Shown here piece after piece: positions 10,680-20,491 of a stretch of DNA of 64,000 nucleotides. Within the stretch, counting starts at the first letter, position 1, and the number at the start of each line of letters is the position of its first letter. This DNA comes from Mayamaea pseudoterrestris (Eukaryota; Bacillariophyta; Bacillariophyceae; Sellaphorales; Sellaphoraceae). A program made the position numbers and the translations under genes. Under the pieces are notes generated by a model. The model did no database searches and was not told where the DNA came from. It saw nothing but the letters and a program-made list of their open reading frames with translations. Where the stretch lies: NCBI GenBank assembly GCA_027923505.1, contig BROI01000002.1, positions 1,550,001-1,614,000 on the forward strand, given 5' to 3'.

Positions 10680-12482
10680 TCACATCATGTCCGCTGATTC
10701 ATCGTCCATGTAGACGAGTTTGACAGGTCCGGCAATGGCCTCCATGGTAAAGACTGGCGACTGGGTTAGTATGGCACGGTTGTTGAGCTCGTAGCTGTCC
10801 GGATAGAGTGACATTGAAGATACATGCTTCGCTTTGGTTTTGACAAGCGTTTCGGGGCCACTTGGCGACGACGCAGTAGCTTGTTCCACAACGGCGCTCC
10901 AAACTTCTCGATCAAAATCCGACAAGCTGTGAAGCTCGGTCAAGTGATCTTTGACGAGATGCGACCAGTCCAGACCACTGGATGGATCGACGCAATACGG
11001 CCCAATACCGCGAGTTTGCATTTGTCGGTTTATCATATATGATTTCCACGTTGCGGCAAGACATGCATGTGTCGGATCCGCAAGCGCATGCTTCGTCCAC
11101 TCAGATTCTTCGTATCCTCTAGTGAACAGATCAAGCAATATAACGACACTGGTAAAAAAATTTTCGTCCGGCACAACAAAAAGAAAAACCATTTCAAGCA
11201 TGCGCCCACCCTCCCGAACTCCAGTGACAACATAATTTAAGCAAGGATTGCCTTGTGCTACAAGCTTTGGATGAAGGCTCATAATGTGACTAACAAGGCA
11301 ATGAGGAACCAGCAACATCTCGCAAACCATATCGAGTCTGTCACATTTCGGCATCATGTTTTGCCAGAGGGTGTCCTTCAATGGGTGGCACCATGCTTCT
11401 TCATTGGAGGGCGCGAATTTTTGTCTTGACGACCGGAGTGGCATGGGAATGTCATCGAGCCTTTCGTCACATTTCGAGCCTGCTTCGCCAAAGAAGGACA
11501 GCTTAGAAATAAATCTAGAATCACGCATTAAAATATATCCGGCTTTCCGACGAAAATGAGTGGAACTCAAGGAGGCCCCATCTTTGACCGGTAAGCAGGA
11601 CACTTGCCAAAGCTTGTCGTTGACATCATTACTACAAATTTCGGGCTTGGTTCTCATAACTGATAACACTTGGTTTAGCGGTACCGGAAGATTGTTGCAA
11701 AGTTGCGTCTTATTTAATGAAATCAAAAAGGAAACACTCGTACAAATGCCACTCTCATTAAAAGGCCCATAGACAATGGCGACGCCAATTCTTCCATCAC
11801 TGGACAAGATCAATTCAAATTGGAAAGACGCAATAAGCGGAGAGCGTTGAATGCGATCACCAAAAAGGCTTCGCTCGAACCGCAGAGGAGCCGTCCAAAG
11901 CAGAGGAGAGACTGGTCTTGTGCATGTCCGGCTACTTCCAGCAGCTTCATTTCTTGCCGCCTGCTGAATCACTGCAGGACTTGGTAACCCAAAGGCTTTC
12001 AAAAGGATGCAGCATGAATCTGAAGCAGAATTATTATGATTCGCTTCTTGTTCATCTCCAATCGCAAACACAAACGACCCCGTCCGATCAAGTCCAATGA
12101 CTGCATCCGTCACGGGCGTTTCCAGTGACCCAAAGTCCAGTTGCTGCTTCGTATACGGCCGGTAGGATTGTTTGCGCGTCGTCGTCATGAGCAATTGCCA
12201 GCGATACATGGTTCGATTGCTGATAATGTTCCACTGGCCCTGCGTGCGCTGATGCAAGAGTAGAGGCAAACTAGTCGTTTGGAAGCGGCGCCTGCGCGCC
12301 GGAGTGACGCGCGGTAACTGCTTTTGGTAGACGACGCTTGATCTAGTTGCAGATGATGTAGTTGTATCGGAAGCTGCTAACGGGGTTTTGTCGTTACGAT
12401 TCATCGTCTTTGTGGAGGCGGCGGACAATGGCGTCATTGTATCCTTGCAAGCGTTCGTCACGCTACAGCGGCGGCGCTTCAT
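10680..12482 (-). CDS. Unknown protein, possibly beta-propeller-like
   Basis: Single exon, 600 residues from ATG 12482. The frame stays open to 12797, but the extra stretch is basic and low in complexity and overlaps a GC-rich promoter-like patch, so the shorter start is preferred. The first 90 residues are Arg/Ser/Thr-rich. The rest is ordinary globular sequence with alternating hydrophobic strands (AVIGLDRTGSFVFAIG, FELILSSDGRIGVAIV, MLEMVFLFVVPDENF) that would fit a beta-propeller such as a DDB1/CUL4-associated factor. I cannot confirm a family. The gene is convergent with the F-box-like gene (260 bp). Confidence 0.6.
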   Translation of the reverse strand: MKRRRCSVTNACKDTMTPLSAASTKTMNRNDKTPLAASDTTTSSATRSSVVYQKQLPRVTPARRRRFQTTSLPLLLHQRTQGQWNIISNRTMYRWQLLMTTTRKQSYRPYTKQQLDFGSLETPVTDAVIGLDRTGSFVFAIGDEQEANHNNSASDSCCILLKAFGLPSPAVIQQAARNEAAGSSRTCTRPVSPLLWTAPLRFERSLFGDRIQRSPLIASFQFELILSSDGRIGVAIVYGPFNESGICTSVSFLISLNKTQLCNNLPVPLNQVLSVMRTKPEICSNDVNDKLWQVSCLPVKDGASLSSTHFRRKAGYILMRDSRFISKLSFFGEAGSKCDERLDDIPMPLRSSRQKFAPSNEEAWCHPLKDTLWQNMMPKCDRLDMVCEMLLVPHCLVSHIMSLHPKLVAQGNPCLNYVVTGVREGGRMLEMVFLFVVPDENFFTSVVILLDLFTRGYEESEWTKHALADPTHACLAATWKSYMINRQMQTRGIGPYCVDPSSGLDWSHLVKDHLTELHSLSDFDREVWSAVVEQATASSPSGPETLVKTKAKHVSSMSLYPDSYELNNRAILTQSPVFTMEAIAGPVKLVYMDDESADMM

Positions 12483-12967
12483 CGTTACTATTTTTTCTTT
12501 CTTCCGTAGACTCCTGGAATGATTCAGGGAGAATGCTGGCAGCGGCTTCTCGCTGCACGGGACGCCATGGTGACAGGAGGATCCGCGGAACAAAGATGCA
12601 ATTTTGTTGTGTCGCACCGTGTTCACGATTCGACCATGAGTCGTGCTCCGCGTGTCAACGGGTACTGAACCTCCGAAAGCACGTTTTATAATTAAGTGAG
12701 AGCTCGTCCGGCGCAAGCACATGCGACCTAATTTGGGCGAGGCCGGCGCGGCGCGGCGGCGATCTGAACCCGCCGCGCAGCGAAGCACGACCATCATCGT
12801 TCACGTTGTCGCTGCGTTCGTTCAATCCTACATATATAACATATTCGGAAGTCCTCCATTCCGTCTCGTTCGATCGTTTGCGTGTGCTTGCTGTCTTGAT
12901 CAAGGACTGACAGTTTCACGTTCAGTTTGAATCGAGTCAAGGAAATAGTTTCATTTTCTCGATCAAC
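12483..12967. other. Divergent promoter region with GC-rich patch
   Basis: The stretch lies between the unknown gene and the PDZ surface-protein gene. A GC-rich run of GGCGCGG-like words lies at about 12738-12780 and a TATATAA at about 12833. Part of it is in the open frame of the unknown gene, so its coding status is not settled. Confidence 0.35.
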
Positions 12968-15900
12968 ATGAAGCCAATCGTTGAACATGAGCGCAGCCAT
13001 GCTGCCAATGGCGGCGACGATGATCTTGCCATTGGAAATGAAGCGCCTTTTAATTATTGCGGTATTCACAGCGAAGAAGACTGCTTACAATCCTCGAATC
13101 TAATTTTGAAGACCAAGGAGCGGAGCAGTGAATCGGAACTGGAGACGCAAATATTTCCCTTTCGAACGAATCGGCGCGCTTCGAAATTTTTATCGACGCG
13201 CTGCATGCTGTTTCTATTGCTTCTTTGTTTGATGCATTCGACACAAGGCGTATCTGCAAAAGGAGACGAATTACCGAATGAAAATGAAGAGGAGGAAGAC
13301 CAGGAGCCTCTTGGTTATTTTGAAGAACGCTTTCTTCAGGACTCCATTTTTGACTGCGGCTGCCCAACCACTTGCACGACAATGATACTGAGCCGACAAG
13401 CTACGGATGACAGCGGAACGTATACCTGCCTTGCCCGCATGGAGTATGTCTTGCAGCAGTCGTCCTTTTTCACCGAGGAGGATGCGTGTCGGCAAGTGGC
13501 GACGGAGTTTGCCGATATTTGCGGCTTTTATTCCTGCAATCCAGACGAATGCCCGGAAGCGCAAGGATATGATAGCAGCAATCCAGCTTGGGTTGCGTCA
13601 TTCAATGAGACTTGGTACTATAATGCTAGCGACTTTGCAAAGGTATTGGAATTTAACGATACCATGTTTCCGACCACGTCCTTTGAAACGGCAGATCCGA
13701 CGGAACGAGCCTTGGAGGAAACGAATGCGCCCACGCCGCTCCCAAATGAACCTGATCCGACGCCCGAGCCTACTGTTATACTGGACGTCACGTCGGAGCC
13801 GACGAGTCCGCGAGCGACTTCTTCGCCAACGAGTGCCGCGACGCTGGCTGCCGACACTCCTTCTCCCGTCATTGTCACGTCCACGCCGGTTGACGATGAC
13901 GGGGCTGCCCCGGCGGACGATGATGATACAGCTGCTCCTACTGACGACGGTACGCCGCCTGATTCTCAGCCAGATACGACCGAAGCTCCCGTGAGCACTC
14001 CTGCGCCAGTGTCAACTCCTGCTCCAGTTGCGGATCCGACACCGGCGCCCGTGACTCCAGCTCCAGTGACTGTTTCGACACCGGCGCCCGTGGCAGATCC
14101 GACACCAGCGCCAGTGACTGCTTCCACTCCGGCGCCCGTTGCGGATCCGACACCAGCTCCCGTCACGGCGTCCACTCCAGCGCCTGTTGCAGATCCTACA
14201 CCAGCTCCGGTGATTGCTTCCACTCCAGCGCCCGCTGCAGATCCGACTCCGGCTCCAGTCAAGCCAACACCATCCCCCGTACGACCTACGCGACCACCCG
14301 TTCGGCCGACTCCAGCACCGGCGGCGCGGCCTACTCCCGACCCCACGCGCAAGCCCTCGACTCCTCGACCTACGCCGAGGGCTCCAGCGAACGCTGCGAT
14401 ATCGCCGAGTAGTCCGAGTGCGCCGAGTAGTCCGAGTTCACCGAGTGCACCAAGTTCGCCGAGTAGTCCAAGCGCGCCGAGTGCACCGAGTAGCCCAAGT
14501 TCGCCGAGTGGATCAAAACCGACGCCGCGGCCAACGAAAAAGGTATGTCGATGGAGTATTGGCTTTTTTGCAAGGTATCATTAATTTTTCTCACTCCTTG
14601 CTCTCGGTATTTTTTTATCAGCCAACACCACGACCGAACGCTCCACCTACTTCCGACTCGGCCAGTTCTCCAACTCCCAAGCCCACGCGAAGACCTTCTA
14701 CCCGAAAGCCATCTCCACGACCGACTCGTCGCCCAACTTTTGACCCGGATTCTGGTCGTACGAATAGCCCCACGACATTGGCGCCAACACAGAATGACGA
14801 TCCAACGTTTGAACCAACTGCATTGCCAACGTCCGAACCGACAGCCGCCACGAGCTTTGACTTTCAAAAGATTACAAGCACCATGACGGGCGTCAGCATG
14901 GAAATTTCCTTGTCCTTTACGCGACGAGACTTGCAGCAGCAGTCGGGCAATGCGGTGCAAAGCACCAATCAGTGCATTCGCCTGTGGCAAGACCGCGTCG
15001 TTTTGGAAACAGAGGACGAGATTGAGCGGCTTGTACCAAACGTTGAAACGCTGGATGTTTCGCTCAGCAACGTCACGCAGGCGTTGGATACAGAGACAAG
15101 CATTTTGACCTTTTTTTACGATGTGACTGTCGCTATGCGATCGCCCATTTTGGAACCCGACTTGGAGCAGTACATTGCCGGTCCGTTTGACACGACGGAT
15201 GAGCAGACCGACTTTGCCGACTTTTTGCGCAGCACGAACTGCACCGTCTTTGCATACGCAACGTCGGTTCGAGTCGTCATGCCGGCCAACCAAGTGGCGC
15301 CGCTGACGGGTAATCCGTCGGAGCCATCGTCGGTTGGTCCAAGCACTGGATTGGTTGTTGGAGTTGTATTTGCAGCTCTTGCAGTAGTATTGATTGCAGC
15401 CTTGTATGCCGTGCAGCGTCAGCGACACAGACAGCAGTCCAATCAGCCAAAGGAGACAAACGCGCCATTGGCTGATATGGATGCGCATGAAGACGGGTTT
15501 ATGCTGTCACAGATTGGCATGATGCGGAACTCGACACCTGAAGACGGGGAGGATGTCTCTACCTTGTCTGACCCACTTCCACTGAATGCATTGTCCACAC
15601 CAAAAGATGACGCATCGACGATTGGGTCGTTTTCATTGGACTATGACTATCAGCGAGCGTATCAGCACCCGTCTGTGTCAGACGTGCAAAGCTTTGACGA
15701 AGAGCCGCGCCTATATATCTCGGCAGACGATGATACGCTGCAGAAGCATTTTGCTTCGGAGGATCTCTTCACTGTCAGCGCGCCGTCGGGTACGTTAGGA
15801 CTGGTCTTGGAAGCATCCGAAGACAATGTTCCGGTTGTCTCTGGCATTCGATCGGACAGTGTTTTGTTCGACGAAGTCAAAATGGGTGATCGACTCATAT

Positions 15901-16016
15901 CTGTGGATGGCCAAGATGTTTCGGACATGTTGACGAGTGATGTTTCGCGGCTGATTGCTTCCAAGAAGCATCAACCTATTCGCCGATTGGTCTTTGTCCG
16001 CCCGCTCGCTCGATAA
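12968..16016 (+). CDS. Mucin-like type I surface protein with SEA-like domain, TM helix and cytoplasmic PDZ domain
   Basis: Two exons, 12968..14542 and 14622..16016, 989 residues, joined in frame across a 79-nt intron. A hydrophobic signal segment lies at about 78-95 (MLFLLLLCLMHSTQG) behind a long polar N-terminus; a later start at the Met within it would give a classic signal peptide. Next come a Cys-rich domain (about 128-190, DCGCPTTC ... YSCNPDEC) and a Pro/Thr/Ser/Ala stalk (about 240-600) with TPAPVADP and SSPSAPSS repeats. A globular region at about 603-745 looks like the SEA-like ectodomain common in diatom surface proteins. The TM helix is at about 768-788. The tail ends in a PDZ domain (about 909-983) with the carboxylate-loop region GTLGLVLE and MGDRLISVDG. 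The arrangement suggests an adhesin or receptor tethered to a scaffold. Function is inferred. Confidence 0.85.
13975..14520 (+). repeat. Coding repeats: TPAPV units followed by SPS/SAPSS units
   Basis: The first part repeats an 18-residue (54-nt) unit of the type ADPTPAPVTASTPAPV about five times. The second part repeats SSPSAPS-like 9-nt to 12-nt words. Both encode the stalk of the PDZ surface protein and would be heavily O-glycosylated if secreted. Confidence 0.8.
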
Positions 16017-16193
16017 TCCATGTGCAGCAGCAGTAGTCTGTGCACTTTTTTTAAATGTGTTATGAACGCAATCGTAAATGTTAGATATTTGTTTTGTTAA
16101 CATAGTTTAGCAAGTAAAAAATGTAGTAAAGATGCAGCAGTTTATCAAAAAGGTTTATTCGTTCCAGCAGGCGATCATCAAATGTTTCTCTTA

Positions 16194-18125
16194 TCAGGAT
16201 CTTGCCATCATCAGCTCCTTTTTCTTCTTTCTTTCAGCGCCACTGGACTTTGCAGACCCTGCGGACCCTGCAGGGACTGCATCAATGAAGGATGCATCAG
16301 CTTTCTCAGAATCTTTTACATTCTGTGCGTACCGCGGATCAATGTTGCCATCGCCGTATACTTGCTCCGGAGGAGAGGCGTTTGTCGAAGTGGATACAAC
16401 GGCACCATCGCCACCGCCAGGTCGAGGCAAGCCGTCATCAGGAACTTCCATCTGTGTCTTGCTCGCGTCAGCCTCGCTTGACTTGTCGGCGTCAGTGGAT
16501 GCAGCTGTAGCAACATATTTCTTCGGTTGTGGTGCTTTGTCTTCCGCTGCACTCGGCCCAATCTCTTCCAATTCTGAATCCTGCATCTCCCGATTCTGGC
16601 TTTCATTTTTGACATCCCATGGTCCAGAGTTCAGTCCTTCAAGCTTCTTTGACAACTCGCTTACCGCGGCTAGCTTGGCAGCAATCTTCGATGCTGCTTC
16701 ATTGACCGCTCCACCAGTTGTAACTTTCAGTTGGACGTCTTCTGCTCCAGTTGCGTGTTGAATCGTAACATTTGCGGCAATAGCAGCAGCCTCCGCAGTG
16801 AATTGTTGGTTCCAACCGATTATTTCCGCTTTGACTACTTCTATAGGCTCCTCAAAGAAAAACTGAGTATCTTCCGACTCAATTGTCTTTTCAGCAAACA
16901 TGCTCTTGACAACATCGAATCCATCGACAACCTTGGCGAAACAGGGATCGCCGTATTCGCTGTTCAGCTCATGATTGCTGCCCCCAATGCCGCCAGGTCC
17001 GTGCTCCTGCGTATTATTTCGCTTATTCAAATACCAGTCTGGACCGCCAGGCCGTCCTGTAAAGCCCAGTGTCCACGGTAGGTGAGTAAATTGGTCGCTA
17101 TACTCTGGAAATGCCAGTGCATCAAGCTGCAATTCCTTGAAGGGCGCCAGCGCCTTTTGTCGCTCCTCAGCTGGCGACAACATGGTGTCGCCTTCCTTGT
17201 AGGACGCCTGCGGACCACATTGAATGACATGAGGACCATTGACGTAAAAGTAGGCATTTCCGTTCCAAAGCCCATGAGCCACCTGCTCCAGAAACAAGTG
17301 CACTGCGTGCGGCATGTCCTCCAGCGGCGCCATTTCAACCGTAAAGGTACGTGACTCCTGCAGATTGCTTGGAAGTTTCACCGTCAACCCGACGCGGTAC
17401 GGCGGAGCGCCAAACTTGTCCAAAACAGCTCGACGTGACTCTCGTTGAACCGCCGTCTGGAGCGACTTGACCAGTTCCTTGTAGGCTAGCTCCTTGCTTG
17501 ACGCTAGCGTTGCAATTCCTTGCTGCGGCGCTTGCAATGCTGTGGCGACCTTTTGCTCCGCCGCCTTTAGTTTCTTGTTCAAGTCTTCTTTTTCACGCTG
17601 CAGAGTTTTGAACGACCGATCTAGATCGACAAACTTTTTTGTGTTGCTCTGCTCCTGACTCCGCACTCGAGCAACGTCACGTTCAAGCTGCACCTTGCGA
17701 TCCTGCAGTTTACTGTAAGCGTCCTTGGCTTGCTTGATGGACTTGACGTTGAATTGCTTCAGCAGATTGTTCACTTGAGAGCGATGCGAAACGGTGCTCC
17801 ATAGCAAAACAGCCATCAAGAGACTTATCCAAGCAATTGGTTGCTTTGCAATACTTAGAAACGTGTCCAGCGCAGCTCCACCACCACTTCTTCTCGCTGG
17901 CTTGTCCTTATAGATACTGTATCCATCAGCAGCTACAGGCTTTCGACCAGCTCCATATGAAGCTGCCACCGCTGGAAACGTGCTCGCCGGATGGCCACCG
18001 CCGTAACTACTCGTCCCATACGGAGCTGCTGCTCCTGCGTTGCCGTACCCCAAGTCGAGCGAGCTGCTCGAGCCGTTCAAATCGTCATTGCCGCCATGCT
18101 CTGGACGGCGATTTGGACGTAGCAT
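16194..18125 (-). CDS. Membrane-anchored cyclophilin-like protein with coiled coil
   Basis: Single exon, 643 residues from ATG 18125 (the frame opens further up at 18278, but that part is unlikely). Order: Gly/Ser/Ala-rich N-terminus (1-95), one TM helix (about 97-113, PIAWISLLMAVLLWSTVS), a coiled coil with LxxDRKVQLERD and LQREKEDLNKKL (about 118-215), and a cyclophilin-type fold (about 245-440) with FTVEMAPLEDMPHAVHLFLEQV, YFYVNGPHVIQCGP and GDPCFAKVVDGFDVV. The canonical active-site Arg/Phe block of cyclophilins is not evident, so isomerase activity is doubtful. An Ala/Glu-rich tail ends in a Lys run. The layout suggests an endomembrane type II protein, perhaps Golgi. The GGCGCGCC site lies 131 bp upstream. 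Confidence 0.75.
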   Translation of the reverse strand: MLRPNRRPEHGGNDDLNGSSSSLDLGYGNAGAAAPYGTSSYGGGHPASTFPAVAASYGAGRKPVAADGYSIYKDKPARRSGGGAALDTFLSIAKQPIAWISLLMAVLLWSTVSHRSQVNNLLKQFNVKSIKQAKDAYSKLQDRKVQLERDVARVRSQEQSNTKKFVDLDRSFKTLQREKEDLNKKLKAAEQKVATALQAPQQGIATLASSKELAYKELVKSLQTAVQRESRRAVLDKFGAPPYRVGLTVKLPSNLQESRTFTVEMAPLEDMPHAVHLFLEQVAHGLWNGNAYFYVNGPHVIQCGPQASYKEGDTMLSPAEERQKALAPFKELQLDALAFPEYSDQFTHLPWTLGFTGRPGGPDWYLNKRNNTQEHGPGGIGGSNHELNSEYGDPCFAKVVDGFDVVKSMFAEKTIESEDTQFFFEEPIEVVKAEIIGWNQQFTAEAAAIAANVTIQHATGAEDVQLKVTTGGAVNEAASKIAAKLAAVSELSKKLEGLNSGPWDVKNESQNREMQDSELEEIGPSAAEDKAPQPKKYVATAASTDADKSSEADASKTQMEVPDDGLPRPGGGDGAVVSTSTNASPPEQVYGDGNIDPRYAQNVKDSEKADASFIDAVPAGSAGSAKSSGAERKKKKELMMARS

Positions 18126-18255
18126 TATTTTGATATTCGTTTCTGCTAAATTTGTAGTAAAATACAAGTCTATGTCAAAAGGCCAATACAGCATGAAGCA
18201 AGTCCTTGTTCGTCGAAGGATTGAGAAAATCTCGCGGATGGAATCGCTGGATCGC

Positions 18256-18263
18256 GGCGCGCC
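18256..18263. promoter_or_regulatory. GGCGCGCC palindrome upstream of the cyclophilin-like gene
   Basis: Exact octamer, 131 bp before ATG 18125, in otherwise mixed-composition intergenic DNA (18126-18508), which holds nothing else I recognise. Confidence 0.35.
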
Positions 18264-18508
18264 GCCGACATATGCCACGTCATTTTCATTCCCGCAAACC
18301 TTATGGATGGTTCATTCGTGGAAATGACTGTGAGTCCCGGATTGTGTCACACGCGCGACTTCATTGGCGTTCGTTGCGCCGACTTGCTCCATTGATCTTG
18401 ATCAAGAGATTGATTAGAAAATAATCTCGCCTCACATTCCCTCCCTATCCACCCTGTGATCTCTGCGTATACAGTGACACTGAATCAGTGGTATCATTGT
18501 CTTTCGCA

Positions 18509-18892
18509 ATGGATATACCAGAGTACAACTGTACCTCCATTTGTTTTTCAAAAAGCATAAAATCCATGACGAAGACAATGGTGAATGGTGAATGGCTGTC
18601 ACACCATAACAAGATCTTTTTGTGCAGCAACTGCAAAGACTCTATGCACATTGATTGCAAAATTGAGTATTTTTCTGATCCTAGTTGGGCAGTTCTAACT
18701 TGTCCTCATTGTAAACACACTTGGAATGTGTGTATGCTTTGCCTTACTCGCATCATTTACAAAACCGAACTGAGAAATCGGCATGCAAAGCGGATAGGGC
18801 ATCAGAAGCGTTATGAAGAGCATCAGTCCAAATTACTGAAGATTTCCCAAAGCTCTATAGAGCATAATCTTGCTGATAATGCTACAGCATAA
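18509..18892 (+). CDS. Small zinc-cluster ORF, possible gene fragment
   Basis: An open frame of 127 residues from an ATG. It has three CxxC pairs with the spacing of a zinc finger or ribbon (LCSNCKDSMHIDC, LTCPHCKHTWNVCMLC) followed by a His/Lys/Arg-rich segment (NRHAKRIGHQKRYEEHQ). Base use is AT-richer than in neighbouring genes. Downstream DNA (18893-19178) is open in a shifted frame but shows no motif. It may be a short gene, an exon of a longer one, or a decaying copy of a repeated family. If real, it keeps the strict strand alternation of the region. Confidence 0.4.
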   Translation: MDIPEYNCTSICFSKSIKSMTKTMVNGEWLSHHNKIFLCSNCKDSMHIDCKIEYFSDPSWAVLTCPHCKHTWNVCMLCLTRIIYKTELRNRHAKRIGHQKRYEEHQSKLLKISQSSIEHNLADNATA

Positions 18893-19316
18893 TGATGCTG
18901 TCCGTGGATTTATGCGCAGCGATCATCATGTTGGCTTCGACCTTCGACCATGGGATTTTCATTCTGTATCCAAATGCTCCTTGATAAATCTCCTACCTCT
19001 CCTTCCGTCAATTTCGTTCCGACAGTATGTCATTTCAATGTCGTGGGAGTTCAAAGGACGCGGCAATGCCGGTACAGGTTTGTCATTGACGCTTCCAAGC
19101 ACAAAGCGGAATGCTCATAAAACCCAAAACCCAATGGACCTATATATCTATGAAATGCAGCAAGCACGAATAGACTGAGTATGTTATATGGAACTTGACA
19201 ATATAAGACCACTGCATAGGATGCGAAGCAAAAATAACATTTTGTTTCAGGTTCATAAATGTGATGAACGATAGGCTCTCGGAACTGACTGTGAGAATGC
19301 ATGCGCAGTTTTGAGC
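18893..19316. other. Intergenic, convergent 3' ends
   Basis: No gene I can support. Short frames in two registers on the + strand continue from the zinc-cluster ORF without recognisable motifs. Confidence 0.3.
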
Positions 19317-19874
19317 TTACGCGCTCTTCCCTTTGGTCCCTACTCGTCGACTCACAAACCACGCGCCTGCAATCAGTATCAAGGAAACATAGCATGTCAG
19401 CCATTTGCACTGGCCACTTATGCTGGCCAAACGCACAGCCATAGTTGGAAGTCGTTTTGAGTACAGCAAACTTCCTTGTCGTGATATGTACGTTTCCATA
19501 ACGTCCAATGTCACTGCGAGAGTGGCTAAATGTGACAATGTCTCCGACATTCCAAGTGACTTTGCGGAACGCACCAGCAAGGCACCCAATGCCAGCGTAT
19601 ATGCCGGCATGATGACGAAAAAGTCAATCAAAGAGCATTTTGCATATGCTTGGAACATTTCTGGCGACCAAATGTCGTACAAGTAGTTCAAATCAAACGC
19701 AAGACCAAACATCATGTCCGGCACACATTCATGTCCAAATTCTTTGCATTCCTCCGAAAGCGGAACAGATCGTATAACTCTCATAAATAACTGACCACCA
19801 ATGAGTTGAGCAATGAAGCAAAGGCCAAGCAGCTTCGGTCGCTGCTCAACATAATTGTAGACGGAACGAATCAT
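19317..19874 (-). CDS. Four-TM integral membrane protein of unknown function
   Basis: Single exon, 185 residues from ATG 19874 (the frame is open to 20000 but lacks an earlier ATG). Four hydrophobic helices are visible: LLGLCFIAQLIGGQLF, LIDFFVIMPAYTLALGALLV, LSHLATLAVTLDVMET and WLTCYVSLILIAGAWFV. The spacing AFDLNYLYDIWSPEMFQAY, then LIDFFVIMPAY, then LDVMETYIS recalls small membrane proteins found in bacteria and eukaryotes that have a D-x(6)-Y and a D-x(2)-E motif, but I have no name for the family. The tail is basic (RRVGTKGK). Confidence 0.65.
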   Translation of the reverse strand: MIRSVYNYVEQRPKLLGLCFIAQLIGGQLFMRVIRSVPLSEECKEFGHECVPDMMFGLAFDLNYLYDIWSPEMFQAYAKCSLIDFFVIMPAYTLALGALLVRSAKSLGMSETLSHLATLAVTLDVMETYISRQGSLLYSKRLPTMAVRLASISGQCKWLTCYVSLILIAGAWFVSRRVGTKGKSA

Positions 19875-20491
19875 CTCGTTGTGGCTGAATGCTGAATTCT
19901 GTTTCTCAGTGGCGGCGTGGCGATTTGTCGTTTGTCGGGCCGCCGCTTCCTGGATGACGAAGAGACGAGGCAATCGGCAATTTTCTTGCTCTTTGATCAC
20001 AGAGCGTCTGATACTTGTTTACCTTGGCAAGATACTTTTGCATCAAATAATTTCCGCTCTCTCATTGCTCAAAGATCATGAGGGAAAGTCGGCGTCACAT
20101 GACGCACCGGCATTGTTAAGTAATCCATGAACGGAACTATTCTATTATTGCCCATCCCGAAAATGACCGTTTCGATAGACTCAAAGTTCGCATGACGCAC
20201 GATTTGATTAGTGCCCCCTTTCGTACTCGCGCGGCTAAACCGGCACGTTCCATTTTCAAGACTTGCTAGGATCACACACTCGCCACCCTCCATGATCGAG
20301 AAGTCATTTTGGCTGCTTTGATCTTGATCCCGCAATCAGCTCAACAAGTTTACTTATAACAAAGCTTTAGTCGAGTAGTTTCAGCTACGTCCGATAGAGA
20401 ATAGGCGATTTTTCCCCAAACAAAATTCGTCTTGTCAGCATCAACCCTTCACTCTTCAGCATTCCATCTATCGGCGCGTACAAGTTACACC
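19875..20491. other. Divergent promoter region
   Basis: 617 bp between the 4-TM gene and the 710-residue unknown. No gene or clear element seen. Open frames on both strands lead into the two genes from non-ATG codons. Confidence 0.35.

Noticed and set aside
10680-12482. Naming the unknown gene a DCAF15-type ubiquitin ligase receptor
   Set aside because: Only general beta-propeller-like patterning is visible; no specific motif supports the name.
13966-14352. Gly/Val/Ala repeat ORF on the minus strand
   Set aside because: Shadow of the TPAPV repeats.
14370-15488. 372-codon minus-strand ORF
   Set aside because: Antisense to the PDZ surface protein; the sense strand gives clear TM, SEA-like and PDZ sequence.
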